A program made the position numbers and the translations under genes. From positions 1-20,260 of the forward strand of contig JAPLWC010000005.1 of assembly GCA_026396845.1 (NCBI GenBank): a stretch of 20,260 bases of DNA, written 5' to 3'. The DNA comes from Candidatus Gottesmanbacteria bacterium. Lineage in GTDB: Bacteria; Patescibacteriota; Microgenomatia; UBA10105; UBA927. Positions 14,399-19,771 of the stretch are shown one piece after another (position 1 is the stretch's first letter; every line of letters starts with the position of its first letter). The notes under the pieces are model-generated. The model searched no databases, was not told where the DNA came from, and saw only the letters and a program-made list of their open reading frames with translations.

Positions 14399-14426
14399 AA
14401 AAAAAACTGTTCCGCCTGTGGAACAG
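14399..14426 (-). terminator. Intrinsic terminator just upstream of fusA
   Basis: On the minus strand CTGTTCC-acaggc-GGAACAG (14426-14407) is followed by eight T (14406-14399). It ends 14 bases before the fusA ATG. It is well placed to end transcripts of the cassette 14492-16458. A promoter-like element (14445-14473) lies just upstream, so it would also sit in the fusA leader as a possible attenuator. No T-tract follows on the plus strand. Confidence 0.8.
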
Positions 14427-14444
14427 CCGTGTTTCAACGTTGTT

Positions 14445-14473
14445 ATTGTACTAAAAAATCGCTTTTGTATCAA
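14445..14473 (-). promoter_or_regulatory. fusA: Candidate promoter of fusA
   Basis: On the minus strand TTGATA (14473-14468) and TACAAT (14450-14445) are separated by 17 bases. Predicted transcription starts near 14438, about 54 bases from the fusA ATG, with the terminator in between. The element lies in the 107-base gap between the cassette's last stop codon and fusA. Confidence 0.6.
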
Positions 14474-14491
14474 GCGCTCGTAAAGGGCAGC

Positions 14492-15160
14492 TTATAAAAA
14501 ACGAGCTAACTCTTTATACGCTGTAATAATGAAGGGCATTTGAGGAATTATGCTTTGCATGTCTACATTTATTATTGGATTATGAGCTGCCGTATCCCCT
14601 AAAAATTTTATACCTCTTATTTCTTGTGCAGTTTTCGGTGTGAGAAACGGCAAACCTTTTACCTTTTCTGATGCAGCTATTCTAACCATCGCATCAAGTC
14701 CAACTAACCTCCATGGAATGTTCTTATCCTCCAACTTTGATTGGAGACCGTTGCGAGCAAATGCGATATAAATGAGCTTTTCCAATATTTTGCGAAGGAG
14801 AAAAGAAGTACAGTTTCCGCTTCTTCCAAAATTTAAGTGCAGATCATCCAATTCGGTCGAAAAATCTTTTTTGAGACGTTGTGCCAAATCATCAGCAAAC
14901 AGTTGTTGTTCAATTGTCTCAACTACCTTTTTTATAGGAGGTTGCCTCTGATTATATTCATACATCCCTCGTTTACCGTGTCTAGTTAGAAAACTAGCAC
15001 GCTGTAAGGCTTTAGCAAGTTCAGGGGGAGGAAAACTGTTACCGCGCTTTTCTAGCAAATCCGAAATAGATTTAAAATTGTGCCGAGTTTTAAAGTAATT
15101 TTCCTCCCAAAGCGACGTTAAAGCCACCGTAGCAGTAGTCTTATTATTTCCTTTCGGCAT
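14492..15160 (-). CDS. Hypothetical protein: winged-helix-like N-terminus plus helical GDTAAHNP domain
   Basis: This is the last gene of the four-gene cassette, 222 residues. Residues 15-75 read like a winged-helix domain: helices around FKSISDLLEKRG and PPELAKALQRASFL, then a wing-like TRHGKRGMYEYNQ. The C-terminal half (about 100-222) is predicted helical and contains IRGIKFLGDTAAHNP at 171-185, with R172 and H183. This resembles the (L)GNxAAH motif of DUF4145/HEPN-like helical domains, but the spacing is not the RNase RxxxxxH motif and I only suggest kinship. ATG 15160 is preferred (AAAAAGG upstream) over a TTG at 15184. It overlaps the previous gene by 17 bases, which implies coupling. 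A DNA-binding protein with an RNA-binding or toxin-like domain is possible; the function is unknown. Confidence 0.75.
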   Translation of the reverse strand: MPKGNNKTTATVALTSLWEENYFKTRHNFKSISDLLEKRGNSFPPPELAKALQRASFLTRHGKRGMYEYNQRQPPIKKVVETIEQQLFADDLAQRLKKDFSTELDDLHLNFGRSGNCTSFLLRKILEKLIYIAFARNGLQSKLEDKNIPWRLVGLDAMVRIAASEKVKGLPFLTPKTAQEIRGIKFLGDTAAHNPIINVDMQSIIPQMPFIITAYKELARFL

Positions 15161-15485
15161 ATACCTTTTTCCCAGCTTCCTCAAATTTAACCAATGGACC
15201 TTTAGAAACAGCTAGTCTATTAAGTGCAGTTTGAAAAACATCTCTTTTGTAAACATACCCTCTTTTATTTAACTCTGCCGCAACAACATCGACTGTTCTT
15301 TTTGTTTTGAAAAAGTCTTCATTGATGAGAAGCAGTATTCCGCCTTTGGGTCCGGCGAAGCTAATATCCTTTGTGGCCTTCACGTGTACTTCACTCAAAG
15401 TAGTACGGGAATTTACTCTAGATTCGAGTTCATGAATTCTTTTTTCATGATCTTTAAGCTGGTCAATAATCTGCTGGTCAGTCAT
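15144..15485 (-). CDS. Hypothetical protein, coiled-coil start and winged-helix-like C-terminus
   Basis: This is the third gene of the cassette, 113 residues, and I do not recognise it. The first 30 residues (MTDQQIIDQLKDHEKRIHEL) look like a short amphipathic helix or coiled coil that could mediate oligomerisation. From residue 50 on, GGILLLINEDFFKTKRTVDVVAAELNKRGY, RDVFQTALNRLAVSKGPLVKF and KKVYAERK form a helix-helix-wing order like a winged-helix domain. The gene follows its upstream neighbour by 2 bases (TAA-TT-ATG) and overlaps the next by 17, so the three are surely co-translated. There is no signal peptide or catalytic motif. Confidence 0.75.
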   Translation of the reverse strand: MTDQQIIDQLKDHEKRIHELESRVNSRTTLSEVHVKATKDISFAGPKGGILLLINEDFFKTKRTVDVVAAELNKRGYVYKRDVFQTALNRLAVSKGPLVKFEEAGKKVYAERK

Positions 15486-15487
15486 AA

Positions 15488-16045
15488 TTACTTGGTTATT
15501 TCTTCGAGTAAACTTTTTGCATGGCTAAGTCCCGGCCCAGAAAGTTTGTACTTAAGAGCCTTCTTTATACCTTCCGACCTAAACCACTCACACTTCCTAA
15601 TATTTTTTGCAAATTTGCTTGTATCATAAAGTTTAGAATGACTCGCTGCTTCCGCCAAGAGGCTAGACGAAACCCACTCATACCCTAATCCATTGCAGTA
15701 GGCTAAAAGGATAAGCACGGCCAAACTACGTTGCTTATCGGCTTTCGTTTCCCCGCGAATAGAGGGTATTACCAATAAAACTTGTTTACCTTTTATAGAA
15801 TAGACGTCCTTTAATTTCCCTTCATCGATTCCTGTAGAAGAAGCGAGGGTAATCCAAAAGTTGGGTTCCTGTATGCTTCCCGTTTTAGGTACAGCCTCAC
15901 TTAGTTGAGCGGTTACCGTTTCGCCGCGCAAAAAGAAATCCATTGCTTTTGAAAACGCTATCTTTTTTAATTCGGGATCTGTTATTCCGGCAGCTTCGAC
16001 TTCTGTATTAGCCTTTTTTAGGGCCTCTTGCAATTTTGAATCCAT
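15488..16045 (-). CDS. Hypothetical protein with winged-helix-like C-terminus
   Basis: This is the second gene of the cassette, 185 residues. An N-terminal region of about 60 residues is helical and charged. The middle reads FWITLASSTGIDEGKLKDVYSIKGKQVLLVIP. The C-terminal half reads KQRSLAVLILLAYCNGLGYEWVSSSLLAEAA, NIRKCEWFRSEGIKKALKYKLSGPGLSHAKSLLEEI. Helices followed by a basic strand-turn-strand ending (YKLSGPG) again suggest a winged helix. From memory it resembles a widespread uncharacterised family in bacteria and archaea with a GLGxEWVSSS-type motif, but I cannot name it. It lies 5 bases after the stop of the preceding gene. No enzyme motif is seen. Confidence 0.75.
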   Translation of the reverse strand: MDSKLQEALKKANTEVEAAGITDPELKKIAFSKAMDFFLRGETVTAQLSEAVPKTGSIQEPNFWITLASSTGIDEGKLKDVYSIKGKQVLLVIPSIRGETKADKQRSLAVLILLAYCNGLGYEWVSSSLLAEAASHSKLYDTSKFAKNIRKCEWFRSEGIKKALKYKLSGPGLSHAKSLLEEITK

Positions 16046-16050
16046 AATAT

Positions 16051-16458
16051 TTACACCTCAAGTTTATTAAAAATTTCTTGGACTTGCGGAAAGTTAAAGT
16101 CCGGAATAAAATATCGCCCGTCTTGTCCTTTTAATGGTCCTCTTTCAGAAAGGTGCTTTAGCGCAGCGTCAATTGTACCGGCTGGAATATCCCTCAGCTC
16201 TTCTTTTATTTCTTTAGGAGTTACCGATTCAGTATCTATAATCCCCTGCATGTGCAGAACTTTTTGTACAAGAATTACAAGTATAATCTTATTATTCGCG
16301 GTAATCTTCATTCCAGTTGGTGTAAATAACACCCGATTATTTTCCCTATTAATCCTCAAAAAAGGTTTTAATACCGCGGCAATTGAAGAATGATCAATCT
16401 GACTCTGTGAATCAGTAAAAATTTCATCGAGCGGATTTGGTGTCATCTTATCTGCCAT
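16051..16458 (-). CDS. Hypothetical protein, winged-helix-like, first gene of cassette
   Basis: This is the first gene of the cassette, 135 residues. The N-terminal 65 residues include MADKMTPNPLDEIFTDSQSQ and a strand-rich VLFTPTGMKIT. The C-terminal half, with SVTPKEIKEELRDIPAGTIDAALKHLSERGPLKGQDGRYFIPDF, reads as helix, helix, recognition helix and wing, much like a winged-helix regulator. ATG 16458 is preferred over a GTG at 16476 because a promoter with its -10 box 6 bases before ATG 16458 leaves no room for the longer form. Being first, and divergent from the cytidine deaminase gene, it could regulate the cassette; this is inference. Confidence 0.72.
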   Translation of the reverse strand: MADKMTPNPLDEIFTDSQSQIDHSSIAAVLKPFLRINRENNRVLFTPTGMKITANNKIILVILVQKVLHMQGIIDTESVTPKEIKEELRDIPAGTIDAALKHLSERGPLKGQDGRYFIPDFNFPQVQEIFNKLEV

Positions 16459-16464
16459 GTCTAT

Positions 16465-16493
16465 ATAATATATCACGGTAATTTTTTTTGCAA
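16465..16493 (-). promoter_or_regulatory. Promoter of the four-gene cassette
   Basis: On the minus strand TTGCAA (16493-16488), a 17-base spacer and TATTAT (16470-16465) are followed 6 bases later by ATG 16458. Transcription would start at or next to the ATG, giving a leaderless message. An overlapping TATATT two bases upstream is an alternative -10. It diverges from the cytidine deaminase promoter at 16570-16598; the roughly 76 bases between them are AT-rich, and I see no clear operator. Confidence 0.6.
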
Positions 16494-16569
16494 GTACTAA
16501 TAAATTTATTATATATTCTTAGTAATAACCTGTTCTCTGTCTGTTTTACGCCACAAATCCGTTGGATTG

Positions 16570-16598
16570 TTGCGCTACGGCGTTTTCCGCACTATAAT
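16570..16598 (+). promoter_or_regulatory. Promoter of the cytidine deaminase gene
   Basis: On the plus strand TTGCGC (16570-16575), a 17-base spacer and a perfect TATAAT (16593-16598) are followed 10 bases later by ATG 16609. Predicted transcription starts near 16605, leaving a leader of only a few bases. This promoter excludes the upstream in-frame starts at 16567 (TTG) and 16597 (ATG, inside the -10 box). Confidence 0.7.
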
Positions 16599-16608
16599 GC
16601 CAGAAACT

Positions 16609-17121
16609 ATGAAAGAAAATATTGACAAGCTTGTGTGGGTGCCGTCACCGAGAGAAATTGCTGTAGAAAAACTACTTATTTTAAACGAAATCGAAGCCAT
16701 TGGCCTTCCGTGGCTGGAAAATTTAGCCCATACGGCGGCGATCGCCCGAAAACGGGCCTACATTCCACAGACAGGTTATGGCGTTGGCGCCGCGATGCTG
16801 GATACTATCGGCGACGAACATTCCGGGCAAAATGTCGAAATCACAACGCTTTCTGAAACAGGTCACGCGGAAGAACAGTCTATGAAAAACGCTATAGATA
16901 AAAGCGTCATTCAACGGATGGGTAGAAGGTTCGTCCGGGCAGTAGCCGTATCCCACGAAGGTGATACGTCTCCTTGCGGAAGATGTCGGCAGATCATGAA
17001 AGAATTCTCTGATAATGCATTGGTGATCATTGCCGATCCTGAGGGCGAAATCAGACGGATTACATCTTTGAGAATTTTACTTCCTGACGCTTTCGGCCCG
17101 AAAGATTTAGGGATAGAATAA
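16609..17121 (+). CDS. cdd: Cytidine deaminase
   Basis: It hydrolyses cytidine or deoxycytidine to uridine in pyrimidine salvage. It is the only gene on the plus strand. The product has 170 residues from ATG 16609. Zinc-site motifs are intact: H86-A-E88 (metal ligand and catalytic Glu) and P122-C123-G-R-C126. YIPQTGYGVGAAML is the substrate-binding strand (like YSxFxVGAAL) and the C-terminal LLPDAFGPKDLG is the family's LLPxAFGPxDL. Typical tetrameric enzymes have about 130 residues and Cys as first ligand (CAE); the His here matches the larger E. coli-type enzyme. About 35 extra residues precede the core. A cytosine- or nucleotide-modifying relative remains possible. Confidence 0.88.
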   Translation: MKENIDKLVWVPSPREIAVEKLLILNEIEAIGLPWLENLAHTAAIARKRAYIPQTGYGVGAAMLDTIGDEHSGQNVEITTLSETGHAEEQSMKNAIDKSVIQRMGRRFVRAVAVSHEGDTSPCGRCRQIMKEFSDNALVIIADPEGEIRRITSLRILLPDAFGPKDLGIE

Positions 17122-17146
17122 ATCTCCCAAAATTCCCACGTTACAC

Positions 17147-17431
17147 TTAAATTTTATTCGCGGGCGTATCCCGGGGAATTGATAAGCGCACAAACACTAT
17201 TTCATTTGGGGAATTATTAATAACCTCATGCACATCTCCTTTTTCATACCTGTATAACTGACCTTTTTCGTGTGTCTGGCAGTTACCATCCAGAATATAC
17301 ATCAACTCGACTCCGTTATGAAAATGCTTCGGTTCCGTGCCCCCGGGCCGCAGATGATACACGGCAAGGGTGACGTATTTATTATTCAGTAAATATTTAG
17401 ATTTTGAGTAGGCAGGTTCTATCTCAGCCAT
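17147..17431 (-). CDS. Small single-domain cupin
   Basis: This is a 94-residue beta-barrel cupin of unknown substrate. The metal-site motifs are complete: G31-T-E-P-K-H36-F-H38-x3-E42 (motif 1, then MYILDG) and G65-D-V-H68-E-V-I-N72 (motif 2). These give the usual 3-His-1-Glu site. ATG 17431 is taken as start. It lies 23 bases after the stop of the CvpA-CAP gene, whereas the longer frame (GTG 17491) would run back into that gene. A 17-base palindrome overlaps this start codon. Cupins of this size include sugar isomerases, dioxygenases and storage-like proteins; the sequence does not decide. It faces the cytidine deaminase gene tail to tail, 25 bases apart. Confidence 0.82.
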   Translation of the reverse strand: MAEIEPAYSKSKYLLNNKYVTLAVYHLRPGGTEPKHFHNGVELMYILDGNCQTHEKGQLYRYEKGDVHEVINNSPNEIVFVRLSIPRDTPANKI

Positions 17432-17446
17432 ACGTGCTGCACGTAT
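17430..17446. promoter_or_regulatory. 17-bp palindrome overlapping the cupin start codon
   Basis: ATACGTGCTGCACGTAT is perfectly symmetric around its central base, with 8-bp arms. Its left end falls in the start codon of the cupin gene (17431-17429). It could be a dimeric repressor site or an RNA hairpin that hides the start. It also encodes the residues IRAAR if the longer cupin frame were used. Confidence 0.5.
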
Positions 17447-17454
17447 AGCACCTG

Positions 17455-18429
17455 TCAGTTTGCAAAATCCTGGACGAACATCGTGCCCCACGTCACGGTG
17501 CTGATAATTCCTATTCCTATCCGGTGAAAGGAGGGGTCTAAAATATTCGCTTTGTGACCGGGACTGTTCATAAGTCCCTCGTGAGCCGTGGCAAGATCCG
17601 GCGCATACGCGATATTTTCTCCGGCAACGTTAAAAAATACTCCGGCTTTCTCCAGCCGGTCCGCGGCCGACAGCCCCTCGGGATTCACATGAGAAAAATA
17701 GTGCCGCAAAAACATATCCCGGGCATGCGCTTGGGCAACGGCGGTCATGGCGCGATCAACCCGCACCGGTTCGATCCGTGCCTTTACGCGTTCCTGATTC
17801 ACCAAACTCACCATTTTCTCTTCATCAGACGTATCTACGGTCAGCTCACTCTCCGAAGGAGTTATGGGAAGAGAAATATTCTCATTTGAATCCGGATCCA
17901 CCGTAATAAACTTCGTGACCTCCTGGCGCGCCTGGTCAATCGTACTCGTAATCGGGCCGCCGTACTTTTGGGCTATTGTTACCAAATAATCTCCGATTGT
18001 AGATTGTTGTACGTCCATTTTGATTGTTCCTTTGAGCGGCAACGCGAGAATAACCAGAAGAAAAAATGCAATGATCACCACTCCGTCTGCTATGGATACC
18101 ACCGTACCCAGTAATTTATTTACCTTTGAAAAAACCAGCTGCTGGGGCAATTTACCTAACAGAAACTGCACGAGTTCAGATAAAATTGCCTGAGCGATGA
18201 ATGCGACGAGGATGTATCCTAGGACTCCCGTCCATATAGACGGGATGCCGAATGTCCGCGACAGAAAATCACCGACCGGTGCATGGAATTTTATAGACAG
18301 ATACAGGGAGAGTAAAAACGTAATGAAGCTCAGGCCCAAATCCGCAAATCCCGCGTTCCACCCCTGCAGGGCGTAGTACAGAAGTATGGCAACAATAGTC
18401 CAGTCAATCCAGTTGAAGCCTGCAAACAT
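17455..18429 (-). CDS. CvpA-CAP fusion membrane protein
   Basis: This is a 324-residue envelope protein with two domains. Residues 1-135 are a CvpA (colicin V production family) domain with about four membrane segments: MFAGFNWIDWTIVAILLYYALQGWNAGF start, then hydrophobic runs near 31-50, 66-92 and 112-132. After a polar linker (about 140-205), residues 206-324 are a CAP/SCP domain: VNQERVKARIEPVRVD, AHARDM (H235), YFSHVNPEG, GENIA (E271), AHEGLMNSPGHKANIL (E284, H292). The conserved CAP cavity His and Glu residues are present. The CAP part should face outside. ATG 18429 is chosen because upstream residues are polar and overlap the previous gene. A TATACT box ends 11 bases before it, so a leaderless start is possible, but no good -35 box is seen. 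Confidence 0.9.
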   Translation of the reverse strand: MFAGFNWIDWTIVAILLYYALQGWNAGFADLGLSFITFLLSLYLSIKFHAPVGDFLSRTFGIPSIWTGVLGYILVAFIAQAILSELVQFLLGKLPQQLVFSKVNKLLGTVVSIADGVVIIAFFLLVILALPLKGTIKMDVQQSTIGDYLVTIAQKYGGPITSTIDQARQEVTKFITVDPDSNENISLPITPSESELTVDTSDEEKMVSLVNQERVKARIEPVRVDRAMTAVAQAHARDMFLRHYFSHVNPEGLSAADRLEKAGVFFNVAGENIAYAPDLATAHEGLMNSPGHKANILDPSFHRIGIGIISTVTWGTMFVQDFAN

Positions 18430-18440
18430 AGTGCAGATAT

Positions 18441-18446
18441 AGTATA
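18441..18446 (-). promoter_or_regulatory. Possible -10 box for the CvpA-CAP gene
   Basis: TATACT (18446-18441, minus strand) ends 11 bases before ATG 18429, the same layout as the other accessory genes here. No convincing -35 hexamer lies 16-18 bases upstream, so this is weak. Read-through from rpsG is the alternative. Confidence 0.3.
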
Positions 18447-18451
18447 CAGCG

Positions 18452-18811
18452 TTATGGAAGTTGAGAGCTGCTAAAATCTGTACACTCCTCGTTATGCTCT
18501 GCTTTGAGCATCCAGAGATTGGTACCCGACAAACGGACCGTCGCGACAATCCGCTGAATCATACTGTTTGCACGGGATGCTATAGCACTGGATTTAGTCG
18601 CATCCCGGATACAGGTTTCCAGCGTATATAATGCGTCTGCGCTGCGTTCACATTGCGTGGATAGCGGTATGCCCCTGGCTATTATATCGTCAGTAATTGT
18701 ATCTAAACTTGTCTGCGAAGCTTCATAGCACAACCGTTCTTTATTCACGAGCGGGAAACATAAAATAAAAACAGCAACGCAAATGAGAATGACAATGAAC
18801 CAAAATTTCAT
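18452..18811 (-). CDS. Hypothetical membrane-anchored protein coupled to rpsG
   Basis: I do not recognise this 119-residue protein. Residues 3-22 form a strongly hydrophobic segment (FWFIVILICVAVFILCFPLV) followed by NK, so it is an N-terminal membrane anchor or uncleaved signal. The rest is polar with four cysteines (C28, C54, C67, C110) that could form disulfides outside the cell. The ATG at 18811 lies two bases after the rpsG stop (TAA-GT-ATG), preceded by AAGTGG within rpsG, so it is probably translated by coupling to rpsG. A GTG at 18820 is an alternative start. The next gene is the CvpA-CAP protein, which suggests an envelope role. Confidence 0.72.
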   Translation of the reverse strand: MKFWFIVILICVAVFILCFPLVNKERLCYEASQTSLDTITDDIIARGIPLSTQCERSADALYTLETCIRDATKSSAIASRANSMIQRIVATVRLSGTNLWMLKAEHNEECTDFSSSQLP

Positions 18812-18813
18812 AC

Positions 18814-19287
18814 TTACCACTTGAAGTGCGCGAATGCGCGGTTGGCTTCTGCCATGCGGAGCATGGTGTCTCGTTTCTTCACCGCTTCTCCCTGTCCTTT
18901 AGCTGCTTCCATAAGTTCAACGGCTAGTTTTTGCGAAAATGAGTGGAACTCGCGGTTACTCCTCTTATTGGCAAACTGTACAATCCATCGCATGGCCAGC
19001 GCCATCCTGCGGTCTCCTCGGACTTCTGTCGGAACCTGATACGAAGCTCCGCCGACGCGACGGGCTTTCACTTCCATTTTGGGACCGACGGTGTTGACGG
19101 CGAGCTCAAATACTTTAATGGGATCTTCGCCTTTTTCTTTGATGATATCAAGCGCTCTGTAGACTTCAGTCTGCGCTGCCTGCTTTTTACCACTGCGCAT
19201 CACCCGATTGATAAACCGGGTCAGTAATCTGTTCCCGTACACGGGATCTGCTTCCGGAATAATTTTGATAACGCGTCCTGATCTCAT
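18814..19287 (-). CDS. rpsG: 30S ribosomal protein S7
   Basis: S7 is the primary binder of the 16S 3' domain and organises the 30S head. In E. coli it also represses the str operon. The product has 157 residues. MRSGRVIKIIPEADPVYGNRLLTRFINRVMRSGKKQAA, KVFELAVNTVGPKMEVKARRVGGASYQVPTEVR and FAHFKW at the C-terminus are near-consensus. It is separated from rpsL by a 137-base spacer with about 7% G+C and has no Shine-Dalgarno. It is followed by an accessory gene where most genomes have fusA. Confidence 0.96.
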   Translation of the reverse strand: MRSGRVIKIIPEADPVYGNRLLTRFINRVMRSGKKQAAQTEVYRALDIIKEKGEDPIKVFELAVNTVGPKMEVKARRVGGASYQVPTEVRGDRRMALAMRWIVQFANKRSNREFHSFSQKLAVELMEAAKGQGEAVKKRDTMLRMAEANRAFAHFKW

Positions 19288-19424
19288 AATTTTAATTTAA
19301 AACGCAAAAATATAAACTTTTTTATTATTTTTTTAAAAAAATTATTTATTTTATTTTAATTCAAAAAAAGCAAAGCAAAAATATATTTTTATTATTATTT
19401 TTTTAAATTTTTTGTTAATTATTT
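19288..19424 (-). other. Extremely AT-rich spacer between rpsL and rpsG
   Basis: By hand count, 10 of 137 bases are G or C (about 7%). The sequence is a run of A/T homopolymers with TTTGC islands (minus strand TTTTTGCTTTGC near 19370). No Shine-Dalgarno precedes the rpsG ATG and I see no intrinsic terminator with a GC stem. It is by far the largest gap between two adjacent ribosomal genes of the str operon here. Its role is unknown; an unstructured leader or a site of sequence decay are both possible. Confidence 0.7.
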
Positions 19425-19767
19425 TTAACTTGCAGCTGCCGTTGATGGACCGGGCCCGCCGGCTTTAGCGCCGTACCGCGACCTGCCTTTTTTACGGTTG
19501 GCAACACCGCTGGCATCGTACTTTCCGCGTACAATATGGTATTTCACGTTTATTACTTAGTCTTACACGGGCGACTTTACGTAAAGCCGAGTTAGGCTTT
19601 TTCGGCGTCATGGTCTTAACCAGCGTGACCACTCCCCGTTTGAAGGGAGCCGGTACCTGACTCGTTATCCGGTCTTTGGCATTGAAAAACTTCCGCAAGG
19701 CGGTTGCTTTGATTTTTTTGGACTTATGATGTCTTCCGTATTTAACTAATTGGTTAATGGTCGGCAT
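19425..19767 (-). pseudogene. rpsL: 30S ribosomal protein S12, internally deleted and frameshifted as sequenced
   Basis: S12 lies at the decoding centre and is essential. The N-terminal part is normal (MPTINQLVKYGRHH at the start, then TPKKPNSALRKVARVRLSNK with the streptomycin-site lysine region). After SNKRE the frame continues IPYCTRKV and stops at 19492, giving 91 residues. The true C-terminus is present in the next frame from 19547: VKYHIVRGKYDASGVANRKKGRSRYGAK, plus a tail rich in Gly, Pro, Ala and Ser, stopping at 19425. Aligned with normal S12, about 32 codons are missing, including the GEGHNLQEH loop and the RVKDLPG segment. The deletion is about 95 bp (3n-1) with GTGAA on both sides of the join. 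It follows rpoC by 4 bases. Assembly error or population variant is likeliest. Confidence 0.85.
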
Positions 19768-19771
19768 AGAT

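Noticed and set aside
19492..19767. Programmed frameshift in rpsL that would yield complete S12
   Set aside because: A frameshift alone cannot restore the protein, because the DNA for about 32 codons is absent.
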